Shown here: piece by piece, positions 37,696 to 46,531 of the stretch
Layout of the letters: the number at the start of each line of letters is the position of its first letter
Position numbering within the stretch: the stretch's first letter is position 1
NCBI RefSeq assembly: GCF_003932845.1
Contig: NZ_RQZH01000001.1
Span: forward strand, 62,001-126,000
DNA: 64,000 nt
From: Prevotella sp. OH937_COT-195
GTDB lineage: Bacteria > Bacteroidota > Bacteroidia > Bacteroidales > Bacteroidaceae
Direction: 5' to 3'
Translations under genes and position numbers: made by a program
The notes under the pieces: model-generated
What the model was told of the DNA's origin: nothing
Seen by the model: the letters and a program-made list of their open reading frames with translations, nothing else
Database searches by the model: none

Positions 37696-37748
37696 GTTTT
37701 ATTAGTCTTTTGAAAGTTTAAAAAAAATATTAAAAGATTAAATCACTG

Positions 37749-37756
37749 CAAAGTTA
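37749..37756 (-). promoter_or_regulatory. -7 box of the NTF2-like lipoprotein gene
   Basis: TAACTTTG on the minus strand, about 53 bases before the start. It lies next to the divergent promoter for the 37817 gene. Confidence 0.5.
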
Positions 37757-37766
37757 TGGAAAAACT

Positions 37767-37797
37767 TTTGTAATTTGACTGAATTTAAGTACTTTTG
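37767..37797 (+). promoter_or_regulatory. Promoter of the MBL-fold hydrolase gene
   Basis: TTTG (37767-37770), 19-base spacer, TACTTTTG (37790-37797), 19 bases before the ATG. Confidence 0.75.
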
Positions 37798-37816
37798 TAT
37801 CAAAATATACACGTAA

Positions 37817-38623
37817 ATGCTGAAATTTATTTCATTCGGCAGTGGAAGCAGTGGTAATTGTTATTATCTTTTTACCGATACGGATGGTCTCCTGATTGAC
37901 GCGGGAGTCGGTGTTAGATTATTGAAAAAGAGTTTTGCGAATTTCGGAATTCCCATTTCGAAAATACATAATATACTGATTACGCACGATCATGCCGACC
38001 ATGTAAAGAGTGTAGGAAGCCTTAGTAATGATTTGAAAGTTCCGGTATATGCAACGCGCGAAGTGCATGCCGGAATTGAGCGTAATTACTGCGTAAGAAA
38101 TAAAATAAACGGTGCCAATGTGAAATATATCCTTAAAAGGGAACCCGTTTGCATCGGTGATTTTATTGTGACAGCCTTTGGTATTCCGCATGACAGCGCC
38201 GATAATGTCGGTTTCATGGTTGAGACCGGGGGAGTTAAGTTTTGTCTTATGACTGATGTCGGCCATGTTACCGACGAGATGAAGGAATATATTTCAAATG
38301 CCGATTATCTTGTCATAGAGGCAAACCATGATGAGGAAATGTTGAAAACGGGGTCTTATCCGCAACATTTGAAAGTCAGGGTTGCGGGCGATACCGGGCA
38401 TCTGTCCAACAAAGCGTGTGCCGAGGCCTTGGCATTATGTTGCACAGAAAGTTTGAAACATGTGTGGCTCTGCCATTTGAGCGAAGAGAACAACCATCCG
38501 GAACTCGCACGTAAGACCGTTGATATGATATTGAGAAATTATGGAATAATACCGGAGGTAGACTTCGCACTCGATGTCTTGAAGCGCAAGACACCAAGTG
38601 ATGTTTGCGAGTTGACTTTATAA
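37817..38623 (+). CDS. MBL-fold metallo-hydrolase, YycJ/WalJ-like
   Basis: The 268-residue cytoplasmic protein starts LKFISFGSGSSGNCYYL, typical of the YycJ/WalJ group. It has the metal motif ITHDHADHVKS and later ligands in CLMTDVGHVT, VIEANHDEEM and the GDTGHLSNKAC region. The YycJ group is linked to DNA repair or cell-wall control in Gram-positive bacteria. The role in Bacteroidales is not established. Confidence 0.87.
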   Translation: MLKFISFGSGSSGNCYYLFTDTDGLLIDAGVGVRLLKKSFANFGIPISKIHNILITHDHADHVKSVGSLSNDLKVPVYATREVHAGIERNYCVRNKINGANVKYILKREPVCIGDFIVTAFGIPHDSADNVGFMVETGGVKFCLMTDVGHVTDEMKEYISNADYLVIEANHDEEMLKTGSYPQHLKVRVAGDTGHLSNKACAEALALCCTESLKHVWLCHLSEENNHPELARKTVDMILRNYGIIPEVDFALDVLKRKTPSDVCELTL

Positions 38624-38639
38624 AAATTTGATTGAAAAA

Positions 38640-38670
38640 TTGCAAGTTATAAAATATTGTAATATCTTTG
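38640..38670 (+). promoter_or_regulatory. Promoter of the tandem T9SS-protein genes
   Basis: TTG (38640-38642), 20-base spacer, TATCTTTG (38663-38670), 58 bases before the ATG at 38729. Confidence 0.65.
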
Positions 38671-38728
38671 TGCTCTAATCTTATTTAACTATTTAAAACC
38701 ACTTTTTTTACTATTAAACCTTTTTATT

Positions 38729-40864
38729 ATGAAACATTTTTTTACTCTTATTGCCGCTTTGTCAATTTCGGTAATCGCATCGGCAACAATTGTTGACACG
38801 ATTCCAATTGAACGTGTAAATCATCCTTCACGCAACTTGCTCAGTGTAAACAACCATACTATGGGAAAGAATGGTGATTTTATATTCTGTTCTCCAAAAC
38901 CACAACCCCGGCAACAAGGGGCGGAGACTGTGAACCTGACAATCAATTATGAAAGCTCCGCTGCCTTTACCCCGATAGGTATATCGGTGTATAATAAGGA
39001 AAATGGCATGTTCCACGTTGATTATGACGGTAAGACGAAGACCGTTACACAAGTAGTGCCAAAGGGTACATACGATATGTTTGCAAGTTATATGTCATCA
39101 TATAGTGAACTTTATTATGTGTTTAAGGAGAATGTTAAAATAGATGCAGATGCCACTTTCACGTTGTCGCAGAGTGAAGCAAAGACGGGAATCTCTTTCC
39201 GTACAGTTGACCAAGATGGCAACAGCATGCACATGCCGGTATATAATAATTCTTATCAAATTGTTGAAGAAGGCACAATTGATGACTACTCCTCTTTGTC
39301 GTTCTTTATATTGAAAGGATTCGGTAATGTTGCTGCAATTATCGGAGGTGGATATAAGTTTAAGGGACATGAGACAGATTTCTACATCAACCACTTGAGC
39401 GAACGCTATAAATTATGCGAGGCGCGTATGGTGTCCAAGGGAGAAGTGTACTGGTTTAACAAGTATGTACTTGAGGATTTTACCAAAGACACGATAATTA
39501 CCAACAACCCCGCACGATACATTGCATATAATCAAAAATTCGAGACAACACCGGAATGGAAGGAAAAAACGGAGAACCATGTGCCCGGCTACTATTTCTC
39601 GGGAGTATATAAAGGTGATGCCATGATTGGACAACAATCATATATCCCGGACATGCCGTCTTCCGACCTAACTACGAAATTCTTCCTTGACCTGCCAAAA
39701 GATGATGATAACTCGGAAGACATGTTCAATGTTCTCGTTAAACCACTCATGGGCGACTACATGAAAATTGAGACGTATGGAGATTATGAGTACAAAACGT
39801 TCAATTTCATCAGGGGACAGCAAGTAATGGGAGATAGAGACGGATTGTTGTTCGTTAATTCCGGATATGAGGAAAACGGCGGTTATAATGCTCCCGAGAA
39901 TAATGTCCGCTCACAACTTTATCCCGGTCATCCCAAATTCTCGTTTACAGACAAGACTGCATCCAACGTGGTTTATGGAGCAAGTTGTCCGGTAAATTCA
40001 CTGCGTATAGTTCCCGATATTATTAATGGAAAAGAATATTTGAATATCATTCCGAGTTATATTGGACGATATGGCGAATTGCGCGATGCCGACCACATGC
40101 TTGTTGAACAGAGCGAACAGCAAGTTAGTTCCGATGTATATAAAATAATCATTGAAAACGATAACGTTAACGTAGATGGGCTTGAAGGTAAAAACAAAAC
40201 CGAACTTGTAATGATGCAAAATGAAAGCGACCATATACCGCCTACAATGCAGATGCTTCAGTTTAAGGATAAAAACGGAAATATTACAGATTGCTTTGCC
40301 AATCCGGCAGACGGTGTTGTCGAGATTGCCGGTGGTGATTTCTCTTATAACCCTGTGTCGGATAGTTACTCCGGATATTATACTTGTGGTTCTGCAACCA
40401 TTAAGGTTACATGTAGTCCTTTTGGGAAGAACAATACACTCGCTATTCCCATGGAAGAGATTCGAGATTTGTATTTCATGCCGGGCTTCGGGCATTTCTT
40501 CCGCGGATCACTTGAGAACATTCCTGCAAGCATGGAAAAACAATGGTATGACTTGACGGTAACGTTCACCGACCCGTCCGGCAATAACCAAACGCAGACA
40601 ATCAGTCCGGCATTTTGCATTGACGGAACTCTTGCCGGTATTGATGAGATGCAATCATTGCAGTCACATGTCAAACTTGTTGGCGATATGGTTGTCGTGA
40701 AAGGATTTGAGAACGCAACAATGCAACTCTTGTCGGTCGATGGTCGTTTGGTTTCCACCGGTACCGATGGTGAAATATACATAGGCAGTTTACCTCGTGG
40801 TGTGTATGTAGTTAAAGTTTTCACTTCCGGCATTGAGCAAATAACTTCTAAAATATTAATTTAA
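38729..40864 (+). CDS. Large secreted protein with T9SS sorting tail (paralogue 1)
   Basis: The 711-residue protein has an N-terminal signal (MKHFFTLIAALSISVIASA) and a C-terminal type A T9SS sorting domain (MQLLSVDGRLVSTG, LPRGVYVVKVFTSG, KILI end). The middle is beta-rich with no family I recognise. It shares blocks with the next gene: ITVYN/ISVYN-type strands, GTYDM, MGDYM/MGDIY, YGRYGELRDAD-like and MQMLQF...NITD. It is probably exported across the outer membrane and attached to the surface or released. It sits 9 bases upstream of its paralogue. Confidence 0.75.
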   Translation: MKHFFTLIAALSISVIASATIVDTIPIERVNHPSRNLLSVNNHTMGKNGDFIFCSPKPQPRQQGAETVNLTINYESSAAFTPIGISVYNKENGMFHVDYDGKTKTVTQVVPKGTYDMFASYMSSYSELYYVFKENVKIDADATFTLSQSEAKTGISFRTVDQDGNSMHMPVYNNSYQIVEEGTIDDYSSLSFFILKGFGNVAAIIGGGYKFKGHETDFYINHLSERYKLCEARMVSKGEVYWFNKYVLEDFTKDTIITNNPARYIAYNQKFETTPEWKEKTENHVPGYYFSGVYKGDAMIGQQSYIPDMPSSDLTTKFFLDLPKDDDNSEDMFNVLVKPLMGDYMKIETYGDYEYKTFNFIRGQQVMGDRDGLLFVNSGYEENGGYNAPENNVRSQLYPGHPKFSFTDKTASNVVYGASCPVNSLRIVPDIINGKEYLNIIPSYIGRYGELRDADHMLVEQSEQQVSSDVYKIIIENDNVNVDGLEGKNKTELVMMQNESDHIPPTMQMLQFKDKNGNITDCFANPADGVVEIAGGDFSYNPVSDSYSGYYTCGSATIKVTCSPFGKNNTLAIPMEEIRDLYFMPGFGHFFRGSLENIPASMEKQWYDLTVTFTDPSGNNQTQTISPAFCIDGTLAGIDEMQSLQSHVKLVGDMVVVKGFENATMQLLSVDGRLVSTGTDGEIYIGSLPRGVYVVKVFTSGIEQITSKILI

Positions 40865-40873
40865 AACGATACC

Positions 40874-42991
40874 ATGAAAACGATAATTTCTATATTGATT
40901 GGGTTAACCCTGCCGATTTGCATGTCGGCACAACTTGTGGTTGATACATCAACAGAATATTCCATTGACAATGGTGGCTGTAAGACGGAATTGTCTTTGC
41001 CACAAAACATTGACTATCAGCATTTCAATACATCGGAGGGAGTAATGGTATATTCTCCGTCATACACCCGAAATAATGCCGGAGAACAGACCGTTACGGT
41101 TACGTTTGTATATGATTATGATACAAATAAAGTTGCTCCTCTCGGCATAACGGTCTACAACGATACACAAGGAGTGATAGTTGTTGATAAGTCCGGAACA
41201 AAATCTACATTCACATGTCAGATGCCAGCCGGAACTTATGATATGCATGCCATGTTCAAAGGTAAGCCCACGGGAACTTATACAGTGTTCAAAGAGAATG
41301 TCGAAATTACTGATGGCGTAACGATAACATTTGTAAAAGACGAGGCAAATGTTCCGTTCAATTTTAATTTTTTTGACGAGAATGGCACACCTCTCACTTT
41401 AGACCAATACGAGAATGGTACCGTGGCTGTTGCCGGTAATGTCAACAGTTATCGCAGTTACACATTCTTTTCTCTAAAAGGAATGGGAGTTGTTCATACT
41501 ATAATAGGAGGACCGTATCGAGTGAAAGGTTATGATGTAGATTATTATGTTAATACGGTAAGCGATCGTTTTACTTTGTTACATACAGCCAACATGCGCT
41601 CTAAGATCAATAATGCAACCTATTTCTTCAAGTTTGAGACTCCGCTTAATGCTTCTGCCACCATCTCAAGCAAACCGGAAGATTTACAATGCTACAAGCA
41701 GAAATTCGTTCCCACTCCGGCAGGAGATGAAAATGCAAATGCACATATATATGGCTGTCGCGTATGGTGTACATACAATGGAAAATGGTTGCTTAGCAGC
41801 AAATCGGAGAACAAGAACATGATCTTGCCAAATCACGAAACAGTTTTCTATATAGATCTGCCCGAAAACGAGAATGGCGGATTTAACGTAATGGTCAATC
41901 CCATGATGGGTGATATTTATGTTGAGGCAAATAAGCAATACCATCATATTATAGGACTTCCGGTTGCCGGAAATTCTAAAACCGGCTTGCATTTTATTGA
42001 CTACGGCTACGATATTACCGACGGATTTATTGTACCCGTGGGTGGCGGAACACCGGTTGTTTATCCCGGGAATCCCGCTCTGTCATGGAAACTTTATGGA
42101 ACGTCAAGTCGGTATATATACGGGAACAGTTGTCCGTTATTATCTGTGAAATCAAAAGATTACAACGGAAAAAGTACCAAACTTCTTACCTATCTCGGAC
42201 GTTACGGAGAAATATATGAATCCGACCGGAAGACTGTGGTTAAAAGTGAAAATACAGACGGAGATTTTAAAATTCACACCTTTACTCAGGAGAATGTGAA
42301 GGTTGATGGCATGACAGGTAAGAATGTCACCGTGCTGCGTCACAAGACAAAAGGTGATGACATAACAGCCCCTTCTATACAGATGTTGCGTTTCATCACA
42401 TCCGAAGGTCAAATAACCGACCGTATTGACGATGTCGGTAGCGGCATGCTTGAGTTCGTTGCAGGTGACATGCAGTATCATCATGACGACAATTACGCAT
42501 ATATGCGCTACTATGATTGCAAACCAATAAATAATATAGAGGTGTCATATTCGGAGCATGAAGCAGACACTTGGATGACATTGCAAGTCAACGTCGTGCC
42601 TGAAAATTTCTTTATGCCGGGTTTCGGATATTTCTATAGAGCATCGTTGGCATCTGTCAATGGCAAAGGAAAATGGTACGACTTGCGCATAAAACTTGAT
42701 GATGCAGTTGGCAATACCCACACACAGACGCTGATGCCGGCTTTCTTTGTTAAAGGGAACACGAGCGGATTGAACGAAATAGACAAAAGCGAATGTAATG
42801 ACATCGTATATTTTGATGGTCGCATCATATCCTCACAACCCGTTTCCGTGGCAATATACAGTCTTGACGGAAGATGCGTGAAAACCTCTTATGCAGCCGT
42901 TGTAGAAACAGGGGAAATGCCCAGCGGTATTTATATTGTCAAAGCAACAACAGATGACGGACACGTATTTCTAAAGAAAATAACCGTCTGA
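40874..42991 (+). CDS. Large secreted protein with T9SS sorting tail (paralogue 2)
   Basis: The 705-residue tandem paralogue of the preceding gene also has an N-terminal signal (TIISILIGLTLPICMSAQ) and a C-terminal sorting domain (VAIYSLDGRCVKTSY, MPSGIYIVKATTDDG, FLKKITV end). Matching blocks occur in the same order (APLGITVYND, PAGTYDMHAMF, FNVMVNPMMGDIY, YLGRYGEIYESD, APSIQMLRFITSEGQITD, FMPGFGYFYRASLA against FMPGFGHFFRGSLE). No enzymatic motif is recognised. It probably shares the promoter at 38640. Confidence 0.75.
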   Translation: MKTIISILIGLTLPICMSAQLVVDTSTEYSIDNGGCKTELSLPQNIDYQHFNTSEGVMVYSPSYTRNNAGEQTVTVTFVYDYDTNKVAPLGITVYNDTQGVIVVDKSGTKSTFTCQMPAGTYDMHAMFKGKPTGTYTVFKENVEITDGVTITFVKDEANVPFNFNFFDENGTPLTLDQYENGTVAVAGNVNSYRSYTFFSLKGMGVVHTIIGGPYRVKGYDVDYYVNTVSDRFTLLHTANMRSKINNATYFFKFETPLNASATISSKPEDLQCYKQKFVPTPAGDENANAHIYGCRVWCTYNGKWLLSSKSENKNMILPNHETVFYIDLPENENGGFNVMVNPMMGDIYVEANKQYHHIIGLPVAGNSKTGLHFIDYGYDITDGFIVPVGGGTPVVYPGNPALSWKLYGTSSRYIYGNSCPLLSVKSKDYNGKSTKLLTYLGRYGEIYESDRKTVVKSENTDGDFKIHTFTQENVKVDGMTGKNVTVLRHKTKGDDITAPSIQMLRFITSEGQITDRIDDVGSGMLEFVAGDMQYHHDDNYAYMRYYDCKPINNIEVSYSEHEADTWMTLQVNVVPENFFMPGFGYFYRASLASVNGKGKWYDLRIKLDDAVGNTHTQTLMPAFFVKGNTSGLNEIDKSECNDIVYFDGRIISSQPVSVAIYSLDGRCVKTSYAAVVETGEMPSGIYIVKATTDDGHVFLKKITV

Positions 42992-43057
42992 TAAGCATTT
43001 TGCCAATTAAGCGAACTCAAAAAAAAACTTAATTACCAATATTAATAAAAGAAATAT

Positions 43058-43088
43058 TTTGTTAATCGGGAAAAAGTTAGTAATTTTG
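43058..43088 (+). promoter_or_regulatory. rpmB-rpmG promoter
   Basis: TTTG (43058-43061), 19-base spacer, TAATTTTG (43081-43088): an exact consensus pair 46 bases before rpmB. Confidence 0.8.
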
Positions 43089-43134
43089 CACCCTGTTTGG
43101 AATAAGTATCAAAAATCAAGAAAAGTAGATAGCA

Positions 43135-43398
43135 ATGTCGAAGATTTGTCAAATTACGGGAAAGAAGGCGCAGATTGGCAACAATGTTTCCCACTCAAAG
43201 CACCGCACCAAGCGTACCTTTGATGTAAACCTGTTCAGCAAGAAATTCTACTATGTAGAGGAAAACTGCTGGATACGCCTTAAGATAAGTGCGGCAGGTT
43301 TGCGCCTTATTAACAAAGTGGGTCTTGACGCAGCTCTTAAAAAGGCCGTTGCCAAGGGATACTGCGACTGGAAAGACATTAAAGTTATAGGAGTATAA
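43135..43398 (+). CDS. rpmB: 50S ribosomal protein L28
   Basis: The 87-residue L28 begins [20 protein letters not shown] with the conserved [15 protein letters not shown] segment. Only one of the Cys residues of the zinc form is present, so this is the zinc-free type. First gene of rpmB-rpmG-DUF4295. Confidence 0.96.
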   Translation: MSKICQITGKKAQIGNNVSHSKHRTKRTFDVNLFSKKFYYVEENCWIRLKISAAGLRLINKVGLDAALKKAVAKGYCDWKDIKVIGV

Positions 43399-43403
43399 GT
43401 ATC

Positions 43404-43592
43404 ATGGCAAAGAAAGCAAAAGGCAATAGGGTTCAGGTCATACTTGAATGTACAGAGATGAAGAATAGCGGTCTTCCCGGAACGAGTCGCTATGTCACGA
43501 CCAAAAATCGTAAGAATACGCCGGAGCGTTTGGAGATTAAGAAATACAATCCCCTTCTTAAGCGTATGACCATACATAAGGAAATTAAATAA
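43404..43592 (+). CDS. rpmG: 50S ribosomal protein L33
   Basis: The 62-residue L33 has the Bacteroidetes-type sequence [20 protein letters not shown] and [20 protein letters not shown]. The CxxC zinc pairs are absent. It starts 5 bases after rpmB. Confidence 0.96.
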   Translation: MAKKAKGNRVQVILECTEMKNSGLPGTSRYVTTKNRKNTPERLEIKKYNPLLKRMTIHKEIK

Positions 43593-43608
43593 TTAAAATA
43601 GAAGCGAA

Positions 43609-43767
43609 ATGGCAAAGAAAACTGTCGCCACCCTCCACGAAGGTTCTAAGGACGGGCGTGCATATTCAAAGGTTATCAAGATGGTAAAAAGCCCGAAAAC
43701 CGGTGCTTACATCTTTGATGAGCAGATGGTTCCTAACGAGGCTGTCAAAGACTTCTTCAAGAATTAA
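43609..43767 (+). CDS. DUF4295-family small protein
   Basis: The 52-residue basic protein MAKKTVATLHEGSKDGRAYS...VPNEAVKDFFKN matches the short DUF4295 proteins encoded directly after L33 in Bacteroidetes. It follows rpmG by 16 bases, and a strong terminator follows it. The constant linkage suggests a ribosome-associated role, but none is demonstrated. Confidence 0.88.
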   Translation: MAKKTVATLHEGSKDGRAYSKVIKMVKSPKTGAYIFDEQMVPNEAVKDFFKN

Positions 43768-43792
43768 TTTTCTTAATATATACTATTGAAAT

Positions 43793-43832
43793 GAGCCGCA
43801 GCATTGTTAATGTTTGCGGCTCGTTTTTTTTG
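43793..43832 (+). terminator. Terminator of the rpmB-rpmG-DUF4295 operon
   Basis: Stem GAGCCGCA/TGCGGCTC with a 14-base loop, followed by GTTTTTTTTG. Confidence 0.9.
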
Positions 43833-43857
43833 TTTTTTACACAAAAGATTGTCCATA

Positions 43858-43889
43858 TTTGCTCTAATAAAAGATTTTATGTAATTTTG
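43858..43889 (+). promoter_or_regulatory. ftsY promoter
   Basis: TTTG (43858-43861), 20-base spacer, TAATTTTG (43882-43889), 18 bases before the ftsY ATG. Confidence 0.75.
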
Positions 43890-43907
43890 TAGGCAAAAAC
43901 ATACGAC

Positions 43908-44864
43908 ATGGGAATTTTCGGTTTATTCAACAAGAAGAAGAAAGAAACACTCGACAAAGGACTCGAGAAGACCAAGGAGAGCGTATTCTCAAAATTGGCA
44001 AGAGCTGTTGCGGGCAAGTCAAAGGTTGATGATGACGTATTAGACAACCTTGAAGAGGTACTGATAACGAGTGATGTCGGTGTAGAGACAACATTGAAAG
44101 TAATACGGAAGATTGAAGAAAGAGTGTCTCGTGACAAGTATGTATCAACATCCGAACTTAACAATATCCTTCGCGAGGAGATAGCAAACCTTCTTGCTGA
44201 AAACAATACCGATGACAACGACAACTGGGATCTACCCTCCGATCATACTCCGTATGTTATTCTCGTTGTTGGTGTGAACGGTGTTGGCAAAACAACGACA
44301 ATTGGCAAACTTGCACATCAGTTTAAGAGTGCCGGCAAAAAAGTTTATCTTGGTGCCGCCGACACATTCCGTGCCGCAGCCGTCGAGCAGTTATGTATAT
44401 GGGGCGAACGCGTAGGCTGTACGGTAATAAAGCAGCAAATGGGCAGCGACCCTGCCTCCGTGGCATTTGACACTTTGAGTTCGGCAAAGGCAAACGGAGC
44501 CGATGTGGTTCTGATAGACACCGCAGGGCGTCTCCACAACAAAGTGGGACTGATGAACGAATTAAAGAAAATCAAGGAAGTAATGAAAAAAGTGGTGCCA
44601 AATGCGCCCGATGAGGTAATGCTTGTGTTGGACGGAAGCACCGGTCAAAACGCTTTCGAGCAAGCAAAGCAGTTTGCTGCCGTTACGCAGATAACGAGTC
44701 TCGCCATAACAAAACTTGACGGTACGGCAAAGGGCGGGGTAGTAATCGGTATCAGCGACCAACTGAAAGTGCCGGTGAAATACATCGGACTGGGAGAAGG
44801 AATGGAAGACCTGCAGTTGTTTAACAGACGACAATTCGTGGATTCCTTATTTAATTCGAAATGA
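43908..44864 (+). CDS. ftsY: Signal recognition particle receptor FtsY
   Basis: SRP-receptor GTPase that docks ribosome-nascent-chain complexes at the inner membrane. The 318 residues hold the N helical domain, then the G domain with GVNGVGKTTTIGKLA, DTFRAAAVEQL, DTAGR and TKLDGTAKGG. The long acidic A domain of E. coli FtsY is absent, leaving a short amphipathic start (MGIFGLFNKKKKETL). Confidence 0.97.
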   Translation: MGIFGLFNKKKKETLDKGLEKTKESVFSKLARAVAGKSKVDDDVLDNLEEVLITSDVGVETTLKVIRKIEERVSRDKYVSTSELNNILREEIANLLAENNTDDNDNWDLPSDHTPYVILVVGVNGVGKTTTIGKLAHQFKSAGKKVYLGAADTFRAAAVEQLCIWGERVGCTVIKQQMGSDPASVAFDTLSSAKANGADVVLIDTAGRLHNKVGLMNELKKIKEVMKKVVPNAPDEVMLVLDGSTGQNAFEQAKQFAAVTQITSLAITKLDGTAKGGVVIGISDQLKVPVKYIGLGEGMEDLQLFNRRQFVDSLFNSK

Positions 44865-44889
44865 ATATCAAGAAAGGTAAGATACAGTT

Positions 44890-46191
44890 TTGAAGCAAAA
44901 TCATGTTGACATAGTAACGCTCGGCTGCTCAAAGAATCTCGTTGACAGCGAAATCCTTATGAAGCAGTTTGAATTGAACGGATATTCCTGCTCGCATGAC
45001 AGCAAGAGACCATGTGGCGAGATAGCCGTAATAAACACTTGTGGTTTCATAGGCGATGCCAAGGAAGAAAGCATAAATACCATTTTGGAGTATGCCGAAC
45101 GCAAGAAAAAGGGCAAACTGAACAAACTTTTCGTAATGGGTTGTCTGTCGCAGCGTTATAAGAAAGAACTCGAAGAAGAACTTCCGGAGGTTGATAAGTT
45201 TTATGGCAAGTTCGACTACAAGCAATTAATATCCGACCTCGGCATGGTAGAAATCCCCGAACAATATTCAGGGCGCACGCTTACCACACCCGGTCACTAC
45301 GCTTATGTGAAGATAAGCGAGGGCTGCGACCGCCATTGCGCATACTGTGCGATACCAATAATGACCGGCAGGCACAAGAGCCGTCCGATGCAAGAGATAA
45401 CAGACGAGATTAAATCGCTTGTCAGTCAGGGAGTCAAGGAGTTCCAAATAATAGCCCAGGAACTTACGTTCTACGGTAAGGATATTGACGGCAAGGCACA
45501 CATTGCCGAACTCGTAAGCGACATATCAGACATAGACGGTGTTGAATGGATAAGACTTCATTACGCATATCCTGCTCAATTTCCCTACGAGTTGTTAGAT
45601 GTCATGCGCGAGAAAAAGAATGTTTGCAAATACCTTGACATCGCATTGCAGCACATCTCCGACAACATGCTTACCGCCATGCACCGACATATCACCAAGG
45701 AGGAAACATACCGGCTCATAGAAAGGATTCGTAAAGAAGTTCCCGGAATAGCAATCAGAACCACGTTGTTAGTCGGTTTTCCCGGTGAGACAGACGAAGA
45801 TTTCCGCGAACTCATGGAATTTACGCGCATGGCACGTTTCGAGCGTATGGGGGCTTTTGCCTATTCGGAGGAAGAAGGGACTTATGGAGCAATTCACTAC
45901 AAAGATGATGTTCCCGATGAAACAAAAGAGAAACGCCTATCCGAACTGATGTTGCTACAGCAATCGATAAGTGCCGAACTCGAAGAGGAGAAGGTTGGCA
46001 CGGTAATGAAGGTGATAATAGACCGCAAAGAAGGTGATTACTACATCGGGAGGACAGAGTTCAGTTCGCCGGAGGTTGACCCCGAGGTACTCATAAAGGC
46101 AGACGAACGCGTGCTTCGTAAAGGAAATTTCTACGATGTTATGATAACCGGTTCCGAGGAATTTGACCTTTATGCCACCACGGTGTTTTGA
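44890..46191 (+). CDS. rimO: Ribosomal protein S12 methylthiotransferase RimO
   Basis: Radical-SAM enzyme that adds a methylthio group to an Asp of S12. The 433 residues have the N-terminal MTTase domain with three cluster Cys (LGCSKNLVDSE, INTCGFI, MGCLSQRY), the radical-SAM CxxxCxxC (EGCDRHCAYCAIP) and a C-terminal TRAM domain. The start is TTG (44890), since no ATG precedes the first cluster Cys in frame; an AGAAAGG-like ribosome binding site lies about 13 bases upstream. Confidence 0.95.
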   Translation: MKQNHVDIVTLGCSKNLVDSEILMKQFELNGYSCSHDSKRPCGEIAVINTCGFIGDAKEESINTILEYAERKKKGKLNKLFVMGCLSQRYKKELEEELPEVDKFYGKFDYKQLISDLGMVEIPEQYSGRTLTTPGHYAYVKISEGCDRHCAYCAIPIMTGRHKSRPMQEITDEIKSLVSQGVKEFQIIAQELTFYGKDIDGKAHIAELVSDISDIDGVEWIRLHYAYPAQFPYELLDVMREKKNVCKYLDIALQHISDNMLTAMHRHITKEETYRLIERIRKEVPGIAIRTTLLVGFPGETDEDFRELMEFTRMARFERMGAFAYSEEEGTYGAIHYKDDVPDETKEKRLSELMLLQQSISAELEEEKVGTVMKVIIDRKEGDYYIGRTEFSSPEVDPEVLIKADERVLRKGNFYDVMITGSEEFDLYATTVF

Positions 46192-46237
46192 AATGCCGGA
46201 CGTATTATTCCTTTGAAAAAAGAAAAACCTTATCTAT

Positions 46238-46531
46238 ATGAACAATAAAGACTTCATACAACAACTTGCACAGAGGTTGGGAATGACGCAAGATGAAGCC
46301 CAGTCAACCATGAACAAGACAATAGACATCATGGGAGACATATTCCAAGAGGGCGGCTCAGTGCAAATGCCGAACTTCGGAACGTTTGAGGTAAAGAAGC
46401 GTATGGAGCGTGTCGTGATAAACCCGGCGACCAAACAGCGTATGCTCGTGCCGCCTAAATTGGTGTTAGGGTTCAAACCCGTTGCTTCGGTGAAGGAGAA
46501 ACTAAAAAACGGAGGGGCAGCCAATGGCTAA
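46238..46531 (+). CDS. HU-family DNA-binding protein
   Basis: The 97-residue HU/IHF-fold protein has an N-terminal helical dimer region (KDFIQQLAQRLGMTQDEAQ), the strand NFGTFEVKKRMERVVINPAT with the DNA-binding beta arm (TKQRMLVPPKLVLGFKP). It overlaps the next gene by 8 bases (ATGGCTAA), so the two are translationally coupled. It may form a heterodimer with the HU-like domain of that neighbour. Confidence 0.92.
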   Translation: MNNKDFIQQLAQRLGMTQDEAQSTMNKTIDIMGDIFQEGGSVQMPNFGTFEVKKRMERVVINPATKQRMLVPPKLVLGFKPVASVKEKLKNGGAANG

